NCBI RefSeq assembly: GCF_900070355.1
Contig: NZ_LN849456.1
Span: 1,178,001-1,242,000 of the forward strand
Reading direction: 5' to 3'
Length of the DNA stretch: 64,000 bases
Source: Devriesea agamarum
GTDB taxonomy: Bacteria; Actinomycetota; Actinomycetes; Actinomycetales; Dermabacteraceae
Under the pieces are notes generated by a model. The model worked only from the letters and a program-made list of their open reading frames with translations, ran no database searches and had not been told where the DNA came from. Positions 38,490-47,173 of the stretch are shown here, piece after piece. Positions within the stretch are counted from its first letter, which is position 1; each line of letters begins with the position of its first letter. The position numbers and the translations under genes were made by a program.

Positions 38490-38689
38490 CTACTTATGCT
38501 GTTGGCGGGAAAACTTTTTGCACTGAGAAAATCCCAATAATATCAACCCTACCAGCGCAACCCACGGAGCAGCAACCAGCATCATTTCGAAATATTCGCG
38601 GTGAGTTAGTAGGGACAAAAGGTAAACACCAATTAAAAAACCAAGGTTCCTGCGATGAGATTTCGAACTATCCCTTTAACCAATTCCAT
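38490..38689 (-). pseudogene. Frameshifted two-helix membrane gene (putative immunity partner)
   Basis: AAGGAGGG (38690-38697) precedes ATG 38689 and, at better spacing, TTG 38683, both inside the 3' end of the secreted-protein gene. The first frame reads MELVKGIVRNLIAGTLVF and stops at a TAA right after a run of six T (complement of 38635-38640). Shifting by -1 there continues for 47 residues (LIGVYLLSLLTHREYFEMM, then a second hydrophobic helix and the tail CKKFSRQQHK) to the stop at 38490. The joined 65-residue product matches the two-helix, Cys-basic-tail layout of the intact gene at 10979-11167. It is either mutated, a sequencing indel, or a slippage site. Confidence 0.6.
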
Positions 38690-39276
38690 CCCTCCTTAAG
38701 AGCGCAACCTGTGACGTAGACACCAGCGGAAGCAGCTAGCCCTGCAGGAGTCAACTTAATAACTTGTTTAAGAGCAATTTTGGCACCCTGCTTTTTTAAC
38801 TCTTTTTCGGCTTCTTTCTTCAAGAGTGCTGCAGCGGCACCCCAAGCTTTCTGCTTAATGTATTGGCCGAGAAGATTGTAATCGATGCCAAAAATCGAAA
38901 ATCCGAGAATTCCAGTAACGACACATTCCCCAAATGATGCCCAGCTCCTATCGGTCACACCAGTTTTTGAAGCATTCATTGCAGAGGCTATTTTGTGAAA
39001 CTGATCAATACTGACCTCGGGAGCATACTTTTGAGCATTGTTTTCATCAACAACGTAGATGCCCTTCGAATTTTCCTTAATAATTTTAGTAAAAATTAGC
39101 TCGAAGCCTTCTGATAGCTTCATTTCAAAGGTGTCGAGCTCTAAAGCCTCTACTGATTTGGCCGCAGCCGCATGGGATCCATGATAGTCCCCCGGTCTAG
39201 CTGCAGACGCCATCCCCATCCCTGCAAACATAACAGTGGTGGCAGTCACTGCAGCAATGCTCTTCTTAATTTTCAT
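38668..39276 (-). CDS. Secreted hydrophobic protein, putative membrane-active toxin
   Basis: 202 residues from ATG 39276, which lies 8 bases after GGAG; ATG 39282 is too close to it. Sec signal with cleavage after ASA (about residue 25). A charged middle part is followed by a C-terminal module bounded by cysteines 74 residues apart (ECVVTGILGFSIFG to VYVTGCALKEG) with a Lys/Ala-rich amphipathic helix between. Layout resembles the Tat-exported protein at 9.1 kb, and the overlapping two-helix gene downstream resembles the pair at 10.4-11.2 kb. No family recognised. GC is lower than in the core genes, suggesting acquisition. Confidence 0.65.
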   Translation of the reverse strand: MKIKKSIAAVTATTVMFAGMGMASAARPGDYHGSHAAAAKSVEALELDTFEMKLSEGFELIFTKIIKENSKGIYVVDENNAQKYAPEVSIDQFHKIASAMNASKTGVTDRSWASFGECVVTGILGFSIFGIDYNLLGQYIKQKAWGAAAALLKKEAEKELKKQGAKIALKQVIKLTPAGLAASAGVYVTGCALKEGWNWLKG

Positions 39277-39663
39277 GTCCATAACTCCTTTGTGATGTCA
39301 TCCACTCAAATCCATTTTATGAATAGGATTTTTATAGCGTACCAACATGAGTTGCGAGTCCACACCGGGTTACACGACTTCGACACTAACGATCTATCCG
39401 CATCCTACAAAAGTAGGAAAATCGCTCTGCACACTGTCCCCCTAAGGCTTATAGCCCGTACCCTGTCCTTGGGGCTATGTCTAGCATAGCTGCGTTCCAC
39501 AGTAGCCCTTGCATCGCCTCCACAGCGATACCGTCACGTGTTCATAGCTACTACGTACGTACCAGTAGCTACAGTCAGTTGATCTGCATCATCCATAAGA
39601 CGAACCTCACGACGTTCAGCGTCAGCTCAGAGCTACTCCCCCCTGCACACAGGCCCCTTCCAC
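39277..39663. other. Intergenic region between secreted protein and ABC-F gene
   Basis: About 385 bp containing the promoter and ribosome site (AAGGAG, 39284-39289 on the minus strand) of the secreted-protein gene. Frames here are unsupported; nothing else seen. Confidence 0.4.
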
Positions 39664-41304
39664 CTACGTCGATACCGTCAGGTGAAGGCGCCGGCCGCGC
39701 CAATGATCAATTAACCAGCGATCATGACTGGCGATTATCAGGGTCCCATTCCAGCTGGCTAAGGCTGATTCCAGGGCTTCAATGCTCGCCAGATCCAGAT
39801 AGTTCGTCGGTTCGTCAATCACCACAATCTCTGGGCGACCCTCGACCGCCACCCCAATCTGCGCACGCCGCTGGTTACCCGCCGATAGCTTCGCAATAGG
39901 CGTTGCCCACATGGACGGGTGAAGCACTCCCGCGCCAGTCTCACCAATACCCCGGTCCCAGACGTCGCGAGAAAATCCAGCATCACCACATCGCGGCAGA
40001 CGCTGCGGGATACAGGCCAAAGTCCCACCCACGCTCACGGATCCAGAGGCTGATCCTTCTGCATCGCGCGGCGGTCGGCCTGCAGCAATCCATGTGAGCA
40101 GCGTTGATTTCCCAGACCCATTACCACCGGTGACCAGCAGATGCTCGCCAGTCGCCAGATCAAAAGTCACCTCATCCAACCGACCCAGCACCCTCACCGC
40201 CCGTGCCGAGATCGCAAGTCCACTACGCACCCGAATCGGCTGCAGGTTCAGACTGAGCTCATAATTGCGCGGTTTACGCACCTCACGTTCTGCGAGCGCT
40301 TCAAGACGGCGATCATCGTGACGGGTTCGGCCCACCGCCGTCGCAGCGGCGCGGTCAGAGAAGAACTTCCGCGCCATCCCCGAAGCATTGGCAAGTTGTT
40401 TACCACCGCTAGCGATGTCCTCGCTGGCGCGGCGATGCAGTCTGACGCTTCGTTTTTCGGCTTGCTGCGCCGAGTGGAGCTCACGATGAGCGACTTTGGC
40501 GTGTTGTTTCGCCTGAAGGTAGTCGGTATATGTACCCGAGCACCGATACACACCAGGCAAACGCCCGCCACCTGCCGCTGTTACCATCGCCTGCCACGGC
40601 GCGGTATCGAAGTCATACATGACTGTGGCGACAGCCTCGATAAAGGCACGATCATGGCTAGTCATAAGAACCGGACCCGGCCACTGACAAATCTGGCGCG
40701 TCAGAAACTGAGCAGCCTCATCATCGAGATGGTTCGTAGGCTCGTCGAGCAGTAAAACAACCGGCCGAGCAAGCATCATCGCCGCTAGCTCAAGTCGCCC
40801 TGCCTGCCCCGGCGATAGCGTCCGAACAGGCCGCATCCGCCCCTCACCGGCGAGCTGAGACAGCCCTAAACCAGCTAACGTCTCATTAATTCGGGCATCC
40901 AACGACCAGACATCTGCCGTCGTCATCGCCGCCAGCAGACTGTCATATTCAGCGGCAAGCTGTGACGAGAAGGGCTCAGAGCTGAGGGCTTCTGTCACGT
41001 GGTCAAACCGTGCAGACAGCTCGCGAAAATGGGTTAACGCAGCATCGATGTAGTCCTGGACGCTACTGCCCTCGCCCGTCACACTGGGTACTCGCAGGCC
41101 GGCTTTAGTCGCACCAGGTATAGATACGGTTCCCGAGTCGGGGCGAATATCACCCGCGATCACGCCGAGCAGGGTCGATTTCCCGCAACCGTTAGGGCCA
41201 ATCAGACAGGCGCGCTCACCATCTCCAACATACAAGGAGATGCCGTCAAGAAGCGGACGGTCCGTGTACGAAAAGGAAATGCTGTTGATGTCGATGGCAG
41301 GCAT
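39664..41304 (-). CDS. ABC-F family protein, probable ribosomal-protection antibiotic resistance
   Basis: 546 residues, two ATPase domains and no membrane segment. Domain 1: Walker A LIGPNGCGKST, signature RTLSPGQAGRLELAAMM, Walker B LLLDEPTNHLDD. Domain 2: GGNGSGKST, LSAGNQRRAQIG, IDEPTNYLDL. The interdomain linker (about residues 235-345) is Arg/Ala-rich and extended, as in ABC-F proteins that reach into the ribosomal peptidyl-transferase centre. The start is ATG 41304, with GGAG 6 bases before it. The leader peptide and RBS-sequestering hairpin upstream fit drug-inducible resistance. Drug spectrum cannot be read from sequence. Confidence 0.87.
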   Translation of the reverse strand: MPAIDINSISFSYTDRPLLDGISLYVGDGERACLIGPNGCGKSTLLGVIAGDIRPDSGTVSIPGATKAGLRVPSVTGEGSSVQDYIDAALTHFRELSARFDHVTEALSSEPFSSQLAAEYDSLLAAMTTADVWSLDARINETLAGLGLSQLAGEGRMRPVRTLSPGQAGRLELAAMMLARPVVLLLDEPTNHLDDEAAQFLTRQICQWPGPVLMTSHDRAFIEAVATVMYDFDTAPWQAMVTAAGGGRLPGVYRCSGTYTDYLQAKQHAKVAHRELHSAQQAEKRSVRLHRRASEDIASGGKQLANASGMARKFFSDRAAATAVGRTRHDDRRLEALAEREVRKPRNYELSLNLQPIRVRSGLAISARAVRVLGRLDEVTFDLATGEHLLVTGGNGSGKSTLLTWIAAGRPPRDAEGSASGSVSVGGTLACIPQRLPRCGDAGFSRDVWDRGIGETGAGVLHPSMWATPIAKLSAGNQRRAQIGVAVEGRPEIVVIDEPTNYLDLASIEALESALASWNGTLIIASHDRWLIDHWRGRRLHLTVST

Positions 41305-41305
41305 A

Positions 41306-41363
41306 GTGATCTCCAAGAGCGTCGGGATAAGACGGCGTCTCGGCTGGGCCGAGTGGAGATCAC
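41306..41363 (-). promoter_or_regulatory. RBS-sequestering attenuator hairpin of the ABC-F gene
   Basis: GTGATCTCCA (complement of 41354-41363) pairs perfectly with TGGAGATCAC (complement of 41306-41315), which contains the GGAG ribosome site of the ABC-F gene. A nested 6-bp stem CTCGGC/GCCGAG (41339-41353) sits inside. The 5' arm overlaps the last codons of the leader ORF, so ribosome stalling on the leader could open the hairpin and free the site. Confidence 0.75.
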
Positions 41364-41383
41364 AGGGTCATCGGAACAGGCAT
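41360..41383 (-). CDS. Leader peptide of the ABC-F gene (7 residues)
   Basis: AAGGAG lies just before ATG 41383; the frame reads MPVPMTL and stops at 41360. Size, ribosome site and overlap with the hairpin arm match leader peptides of inducible erm, cat and ABC-F genes, which stall ribosomes in the presence of the drug. Stalling is inferred. Confidence 0.65.
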   Translation of the reverse strand: MPVPMTL

Positions 41384-41627
41384 ACTCCTTACTAGCTAAC
41401 AGGGCTGACGAGCGCCGCTGCACTCTTCCCACTGTAGCCGAAGACTAGTGCCAGCGGTGAAGACGGTGCAGTGCCATAAGAAGGTCCCAAGAGCACAAGG
41501 GGTCGCGAGCAGCAGTTAAAACCTAGACATGACTAGGAATGATCTGCATGGCATTCCGCCACAATGGGACAGGGATCGTTCAGGTAAAGTCGCCGGTCAC
41601 GCCACAGCACCCCTTATGTGCACCGCT

Positions 41628-42299
41628 TTATTTGCGGTGCTTTATCATCGCATAGCCGCTCAGCCCCACGAGACCAAGCACAGCACCGACAATCACCGCG
41701 ATCACAATTGTGTTGTGATCGCCAGCGTGTGGCCGGGCCGGATCATCGATAACCTCTCCATCTGACGAGGAGTCACCTTGAGCGTCAGACGTATTTTGCG
41801 CCGCGAAAATACTCAGGTTGGTGACGTCCTCAAGCGACCTCAGTTTGACAACCTGACCCTCAACAATTCCTTTATTCGCGTCTCGTACCGGGTAGGGCAT
41901 GATGATGTCTAACTCTAGACGGGACAGCTTCAGGTACGGCTCGGGCAGGATCGGAGGCAAACCAACCTGAACAGAAGCTTTAGGCCCGGTGACATCTACA
42001 TCAATATCGTCACCCCCAGCGATTTTCCCTCGAAATCGGCACTGTAAATCACCACCTCTAGAGACCGTGCTGACCTCGACGTCTTGCACTCTGATCCCAT
42101 CAGAGACAAGATCACGGGCAATGCGCTCACAGGTGAGCTTTTGGTCAGCCACCACCGCCTTCGGAAAGGTCCCGACCGCATCGACGCTGATGCGCCCATC
42201 CTTCTCAACAGTCGCGCTTGCTTGAAGGTTGCACGCGGTCAGCAACACCGACATAAACATCGCTGTACACAGCGCACATAGAGACTTAACTCTCGACAC
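41628..42299 (-). CDS. LppM-like lipoprotein with C-terminal membrane anchor
   Basis: 223 residues. Lipobox LLTAC (Cys23), an extracellular domain with the LppM-type start (CNLQASATVEKDGRISVD) and KAVVADQKLTCERIA, a Ser/Asp-rich linker, and a C-terminal helix (IVIAVIVGAVLGLVGLSG) with a basic tail. Found widely in actinobacteria; the mycobacterial homologue affects the phagosome. Role here unknown. Confidence 0.8.
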   Translation of the reverse strand: MSRVKSLCALCTAMFMSVLLTACNLQASATVEKDGRISVDAVGTFPKAVVADQKLTCERIARDLVSDGIRVQDVEVSTVSRGGDLQCRFRGKIAGGDDIDVDVTGPKASVQVGLPPILPEPYLKLSRLELDIIMPYPVRDANKGIVEGQVVKLRSLEDVTNLSIFAAQNTSDAQGDSSSDGEVIDDPARPHAGDHNTIVIAVIVGAVLGLVGLSGYAMIKHRK

Positions 42300-42618
42300 A
42301 GTGAGCTCCTTTATTACGAGAGACTTTTACATTTAAACCGAGGACAACAAGGACTAGGCCGCACACAAAATAACTGCGGCCCCAGCCGAGATGGGTCCAA
42401 TATGGCCGCCCCTGCGTCCGGCCCCATGACGCATGCACATAGCACATAGCACATAGCACATAGCACATAGCACATAGCACATAGCACATAGCACATAGCA
42501 TGACCGAATACCGCCCCCGCACCTCACACAAACCGACAAGATGAGCTGGACCCCATCCGCACGAGCCCTCATCGAACGCGGCACTTCCGCCATCACGGCG
42601 CAACTCTATGTCAGACAT
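42286..42618 (-). CDS. Possible repeat-containing small membrane protein
   Basis: 110-residue frame through the 7-bp repeat, with AAGGAG three bases before ATG 42618. The repeat encodes MCYVLCA-type heptads and a hydrophobic helix follows (YFVCGLVLVVLGLNV). It overlaps the start of the LppM-like gene by 14 bp. All three minus frames are open through the repeat, so it may be spurious; its reading frame would change with repeat number. Confidence 0.25.
   Translation of the reverse strand: MSDIELRRDGGSAAFDEGSCGWGPAHLVGLCEVRGRYSVMLCAMCYVLCAMCYVLCAMCYVHASWGRTQGRPYWTHLGWGRSYFVCGLVLVVLGLNVKVSRNKGAHCVES
42435..42500. repeat. Perfect 7-bp tandem repeat, nine copies (GCACATA)
   Basis: Nine identical GCACATA units occupy 42435-42497, followed by GCA. 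It lies between the divergent LppM-like gene and the ABC exporter operon, 136 bp from the former's start and about 190 bp from the latter's. Such perfect short repeats change length by strand slippage. Confidence 0.97.
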
Positions 42619-42691
42619 AATCTCCTTCGCAGACCAGCGGAAACCTCAAAAAGATCCGCATGTCCGGTAGACCTGTGTCAGCATTTACCAC

Positions 42692-43639
42692 ATGGGATCC
42701 TCGGATTTGTGTGGGAATGAGCCCGCGATTTCGCTGCACCGTGTTGTGCGCGAGTTTCACAGCGGACACCAGGTGGTGCGGGCGCTCGATGACCTCACAC
42801 TCGAGGTTCCGCGAGGCCAGTCCGTGGCGCTGCTGGGAGTCAACGGCGCCGGCAAAACGACACTGAGCAAGGTGTTATCGACGTGGATCTACCCGACCTC
42901 AGGCACAGCACGCGTTTTCGGTTTCGATGTAGTACGACAGTCGGCGGCAGCCTCACGATGTGTGGTCCCAATATTTGGCGGGGATCTCGGTCTGTATCCG
43001 ATGTTGTCCGGTTGGGAGAACTTGCGCTATTTTTCGGCGGTCAGAGGCCAAAAGACCCGAGTCACAGCTTACGATATTGACAAAGCGCTCGACGAGGTGG
43101 GGCTCGGCGCAGCGAAAAAACGACGGGTTGAAGAATATTCCAAAGGGATGAAGCAGCGGCTTCACCTCGCCATTGGACTCGCCTCCGATGCTCCGCTGGT
43201 CATTCTCGACGAGCCAACAGCCGGTCTCGATCCGATTGAGGCAACCCGATTCCGCGGCACTATTCGCGAGCTCACCGGCCAAGGACGAACAATTCTGCTG
43301 ACGAGTCACAACCTCGCTGACATTGAGGATGTGTCCGAGCGCGTGCTCTTCCTCAATGGCGGACACATCCAGCACGACCTGCCACTTGACCGCTTCAAAG
43401 CACTTGCAGGTTTCCGATATCGACTCAGTGCGACGACCCGCCAACGCATCTCCCGCGAAGGATATTCCTGCGTGGAAAATCCTGACGGAACATTTAGCAT
43501 CCAGCGCCTACTCGGTGCCGATGAGTTCAGTGAAGTCTCTCGCATGCTTGCGGAGATCGAGGAGGCCGATGTTCTCAATGTCAGCCTTCAAGAGCCCACC
43601 CTCGATGAGGCTTTTTCAGCTGCCGCACAAGGGGTGTAA
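42692..43639 (+). CDS. ABC exporter ATP-binding protein
   Basis: 315 residues. Walker A LGVNGAGKTTL, signature EYSKGMKQRLHLAIGL, Walker B LVILDEPTAGLDP, H-loop LLTSHNLADIE. The closest pattern is the drug/peptide or lipooligosaccharide ABC-2 class. The start at 42692 is tentative (no strong ribosome site). The first permease starts 2 bp after its stop. Confidence 0.9.
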   Translation: MGSSDLCGNEPAISLHRVVREFHSGHQVVRALDDLTLEVPRGQSVALLGVNGAGKTTLSKVLSTWIYPTSGTARVFGFDVVRQSAAASRCVVPIFGGDLGLYPMLSGWENLRYFSAVRGQKTRVTAYDIDKALDEVGLGAAKKRRVEEYSKGMKQRLHLAIGLASDAPLVILDEPTAGLDPIEATRFRGTIRELTGQGRTILLTSHNLADIEDVSERVLFLNGGHIQHDLPLDRFKALAGFRYRLSATTRQRISREGYSCVENPDGTFSIQRLLGADEFSEVSRMLAEIEEADVLNVSLQEPTLDEAFSAAAQGV

Positions 43640-43641
43640 GG

Positions 43642-44433
43642 ATGCCATTTCGCAACCAGTGTGGGATGCGCACGCGGGCAGTTTGCGCATCGTTTCGTCT
43701 CCAATTTCTGATCGTGGCCAACCGTCCCATGAATATCGCCACCGGTATCGTGACCCCATGGATGTTCATGTCGTTATACATCCTGCCTAGGATCCACAAT
43801 GCGACAGCAGCTGATGTCACCGCATCGGTCAGTGCGAGCATCGTGGCATCGCTGTGGTCGGCCTCAATGTGGAGCGGGGCCGGCGTTATCCGGCGTGAGA
43901 AATGGATGGGAACACTTGGGTCGACCCTTTCCGGTCATTTGAATCCGTTCAGCGCCGTCCTTTCCAAGATCGCAGGAGCCGTCGCCTACGACGCCTTGCT
44001 CATTTCGCTGAGCGTGTCAGCTTTCTGCATCGCCTTCCAATTGCCTATTCAGCTAGAGCATCCAATGCTTACCCTCATGGCGTTTGTGTTGGTGGTGCTC
44101 TTCGGCGTATCCTCATCATCGCTGCTCGCTGGAGTGCTGATTCTAAGCCGCAATCCTTTCCACATTACGAACATTTTCGGCACCCCCATACTGCTGCTGG
44201 GCGGCCTCTTGATCCCACCTCAATATCTACCGTCATTTTGTTCGTGGATCGCTCAAGGCATTAATTTCTATTGGCTCCGGGAATTCATGAATTCGCTGCC
44301 GCACGTTTACCCGGACTACCCGCCCCTCTGGATTGGGATCGGGTTATCCGCCATCTACCTGGTATTAGCCTACATTGCAATGCAGCGTCTGCTGAAACGT
44401 GCGAAAAAGGAGGCGACTTTTGAGCTCTCCTAA
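43642..44433 (+). CDS. ABC-2 permease subunit 1
   Basis: 263 residues, six membrane helices, ABC-2 block near residues 60-190 (WSASMWSGAGVIRREKWMG; GTPILLLGGLLIPPQYLP). It overlaps the next permease gene by 14 bp. With the sister gene it forms a heterodimeric membrane channel. Confidence 0.85.
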   Translation: MPFRNQCGMRTRAVCASFRLQFLIVANRPMNIATGIVTPWMFMSLYILPRIHNATAADVTASVSASIVASLWSASMWSGAGVIRREKWMGTLGSTLSGHLNPFSAVLSKIAGAVAYDALLISLSVSAFCIAFQLPIQLEHPMLTLMAFVLVVLFGVSSSSLLAGVLILSRNPFHITNIFGTPILLLGGLLIPPQYLPSFCSWIAQGINFYWLREFMNSLPHVYPDYPPLWIGIGLSAIYLVLAYIAMQRLLKRAKKEATFELS

Positions 44434-45214
44434 TGTGAATTCGTACCCGCGAGCAACCGCCGCCCGCGAAATGCTGCGATTGGCGTTCCTGCACCAGCTG
44501 CGGTCCATGCCACTGGGCATCTTGGTGACCACGCATATGGTCCCGGAATTGCTGCGCATGTTGGTCTATATCTTGATCGCGCAGTTGGCTGCTGGGCCGC
44601 AAGCGGCGACCGCGGCTGCAGCGGGCGCGGTCGCTCTCATCACCGTCCGGATGACGATATCCGAGCAGAGCGGCGTCCCAGTTGCCGATGTGTGGGCTAA
44701 AACCATTGGCAGAAACACCACCGCCGTGCTTCCGCTACATGTCCAGTATGCGATTCGGTCACTTCCGCTCCAGCTCATTGCCGCGATCGACAGTGGGATT
44801 GCGTTTGCATTGGTGAGCGTGTTCTACTCGCCGCATTCATTGGATATCGGGGCCTGGCTGCTCAGCCTGTCTTGCATTCCAAGCGGCGTCGCTTTTGGAA
44901 CCGCTATTTCCGTGTCATGCCTCGGCAAGAATACCCACAATATGGTTCATAACATCGCCGTGAGTATTGTGACGGTGTGCTCCGGTGCGATCATGTCGGT
45001 CGATGCGGTCCCAGCTCTTAATGCCATTGGGGAAATTCTGCCGGTCACTCACTCGGCGCAGATCCTTCACGTCGGCGAGGTGTCCTCCTCTGTGTGGTAT
45101 CTGGCAGGGCACGAACTTTTGATTGGACTAATGTGGTTCGCAATCGCCTGGCTCTTGTATACCGTGCTGCTACAACGGGCACGCCGCACCGGGAGTGCAT
45201 ATTTCGGAAACTGA
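44420..45214 (+). CDS. ABC-2 permease subunit 2
   Basis: 264 residues from TTG 44420, preceded by AGGAGG six bases upstream. Six membrane helices; AAREMLRLAFLHQLRSMP opens the domain. Distantly similar to the upstream permease. Substrate unknown; a peptide or antibiotic exporter fits the surroundings. Confidence 0.85.
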   Translation: MSSPNVNSYPRATAAREMLRLAFLHQLRSMPLGILVTTHMVPELLRMLVYILIAQLAAGPQAATAAAAGAVALITVRMTISEQSGVPVADVWAKTIGRNTTAVLPLHVQYAIRSLPLQLIAAIDSGIAFALVSVFYSPHSLDIGAWLLSLSCIPSGVAFGTAISVSCLGKNTHNMVHNIAVSIVTVCSGAIMSVDAVPALNAIGEILPVTHSAQILHVGEVSSSVWYLAGHELLIGLMWFAIAWLLYTVLLQRARRTGSAYFGN

Positions 45215-45424
45215 GATCGACGCCCCGTCGAGAAGAAAGGTTGCCGCTACCACTGGCGCGGGTTGCCCCAGAAGGGAGGCCCATCTCGCCGATAAAATAG
45301 CTGAGGATAGATCGAGAGCAGCTTAAGAAAAGCTGCCGTGGTGCAGCACGGATAGCCACCCACCTCGTCCAGAGTTCACCAAAACCTCACTCCTCAGGTG
45401 GGCGACAGAATCGGAGGCAGAGCA

Positions 45425-45646
45425 TTGAAAGGAAACCGGCAGCAACGATGGATCGCCATCACGATAGCGACGCTGACCTCGCTCATCACAATCTTGTGGG
45501 CGCTCAGGATTGTAATGGGGATGCTGGCCCCTGAGGAAGAAATCGACAATAATGCCCCTCAATTTAAAGCCGCTGGACATCAGGAGATATCGATATCCCG
45601 GCCCATGACCTTATACCACGGCGACACAATAATGCTCACGGATTAA
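45425..45646 (+). CDS. Small single-pass membrane protein, unknown
   Basis: 73 residues from TTG 45425, with GGAGG seven bases upstream. One hydrophobic helix (ITIATLTSLITILWALRIVM) and a polar extracellular C-terminus of about 40 residues. Lies between the exporter and the EEP gene in the same direction. No family recognised. Confidence 0.5.
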   Translation: MKGNRQQRWIAITIATLTSLITILWALRIVMGMLAPEEEIDNNAPQFKAAGHQEISISRPMTLYHGDTIMLTD

Positions 45647-45680
45647 TGAAGGACTAGCTGCGCAATATGGCGTGATCTGT

Positions 45681-46688
45681 ATGCGGACAACTACCTGGTG
45701 GATGCTCAGCTCTGTGCTGATAGTGCTGGCTACGTTGGTGTCCATTGTTGCTCTCGTGCCTGATCTCGGCCCGGTCAGGGCGCTCAGCATGGTCACGCCA
45801 TTCGCGCAGCTCATCGCGTTCTCTGCCATTCTAGGCTGCGGGGCGGGTTTGTTCGGATTGGTGTTCCTCCTATCCGCCTGCATTATTAAGCGCGGGCGAC
45901 GATACCCCTTCACAATTGGTTTGGCGTGGCTCATCGCCGGCATATGTTTCGTGCTGTTCCCAGCGGGTATGACTCTCCCTCCCCCAGAGACCAGCCCGGT
46001 CAATGCTCAAACGATCACGGTCGCGACGTTTAATAGCGGATCAGCTCTCACCTCGACGGACATTGACACCCTGGTCCGCTCATACGCCCCGAATGTCATC
46101 GTCTTGCCAGAAACCTCCGGTCCGGAGCTCGACGATGCTGTAGCAGGCAGTGGTTTTCACGGGTCGGTCTACACCGTGCCAGATGACGGTTTCCCCAGCA
46201 CCTATACCGGGGATATCGATCCCACCAGCGTTTTAGTCAGCACGCAGCTCGGCCCAGCCCAGGTGATTGACGGACCCATGACGTCATTCGGTACGGTTGC
46301 TATCCGGTTCTCCGACCCATCACTCCCGATCGTCATCGGCCTTCATACTGCGCCTCCCCTACCCTCGATCGTCCATGAGTGGAGATCTGATCTCGATCGA
46401 GTTATCGCATTTGGTGAGCACTCCAACACTCCGCTCATACTCGCGGGAGATTTCAACGCAACTTTGCGGCACGGACCGATGGCGACCCGAACTCGGCTTA
46501 TCGACACAGCGCAACAATGCGGCAGATTCCCTCAAGGAACTTGGCCGACCGCATTCCCCCGGGAATTTCGTTCCCAGATTGACCACGTCATGCTCAGCCC
46601 GAATATGGTTGCCCACACTTGCGCGGTGGTCGATATCGGGCAATCAGATCACGCCGCATACATTGCCACCATCGCTATGACGCTCTGA
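45681..46688 (+). CDS. Membrane-anchored endonuclease/exonuclease/phosphatase-family protein
   Basis: 335 residues. Three N-terminal helices, then an outward-facing EEP domain: VATFNSGSALTSTDIDT, IVLPETSGPELDDAV, LAGDFNATLRHGP (catalytic Asp/Asn), SQIDHVMLSP and IGQSDHAAYIA (catalytic Asp-His). The metal and His/Asp residues are present, so it should be active as a phosphodiesterase or phosphatase; an extracellular substrate such as a lipid or nucleic acid is inferred. ATG 45681 is chosen over 45672 although neither has a good ribosome site. Confidence 0.85.
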   Translation: MRTTTWWMLSSVLIVLATLVSIVALVPDLGPVRALSMVTPFAQLIAFSAILGCGAGLFGLVFLLSACIIKRGRRYPFTIGLAWLIAGICFVLFPAGMTLPPPETSPVNAQTITVATFNSGSALTSTDIDTLVRSYAPNVIVLPETSGPELDDAVAGSGFHGSVYTVPDDGFPSTYTGDIDPTSVLVSTQLGPAQVIDGPMTSFGTVAIRFSDPSLPIVIGLHTAPPLPSIVHEWRSDLDRVIAFGEHSNTPLILAGDFNATLRHGPMATRTRLIDTAQQCGRFPQGTWPTAFPREFRSQIDHVMLSPNMVAHTCAVVDIGQSDHAAYIATIAMTL

Positions 46689-46999
46689 CCAGAACCGAGT
46701 GTGAACCGAGCTGGTTCGTCCTGCGCTTCACGAATTCGTATCCGGCCGACAAGCGGTCGAGCCCTCTACCACGATGCGTCGCATAGGACCTCAGACAGTA
46801 CGGTATTCATATCTCCATGGGTCGACGCACCATGAGCAGAACCTAACCCCCATGCAGCACCATCCTCATACACAATATGCGGCATAGCAAGTAAAATAGT
46901 CGACACTAGCATACGACCAATGTATTATTGAATATAATCAAACCAATCATCTAAGCAATCACGGACATATGCATTCCCCTCCTCAATCAGGAGATTAAG
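46689..46999. other. Intergenic AT-rich region
   Basis: About 310 bp without a supported gene; AT-rich from about 46.88 kb on. Contains the ribosome site AGGAG (46989-46993) of the following small gene. Confidence 0.4.
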
Positions 47000-47173
47000 A
47001 TGCATCGAAAATCTCATAAGCTTACTCCACCGTGGATGATATTTACCTTAGGCCCTCTCGGAGGTACTGCCATGTTCAGTACAGCAATGGCTTTTCATGG
47101 CTCCATCTTCTGGCTACCCCTTGATATCCTTGCCATATGTTCATTGTTAGTTATGCTCGTCATATTTGGCTGA
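47000..47173 (+). CDS. Two-helix small membrane protein, copy A
   Basis: 57 residues, AGGAG six bases before ATG 47000. Two hydrophobic helices with the core TAMFSTAMAFHGSIFWL. A paralogue lies at 50019-50231; a 50-bp core (47067-47116) differs from it at one base. Unknown family. Followed by a short stretch similar to the 3' end of the ClbS-like gene beside copy B. Confidence 0.65.
   Translation: MHRKSHKLTPPWMIFTLGPLGGTAMFSTAMAFHGSIFWLPLDILAICSLLVMLVIFG

Noticed and set aside
40141-40755. 204-codon plus frame opposite the ABC-F gene
   Set aside because: Antisense shadow of the ABC-F coding sequence.
42435-42500. CRISPR array
   Set aside because: The repeat unit is only 7 bp with no spacers; it is a simple tandem repeat. 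No CRISPR array or cas gene was seen anywhere in the window.
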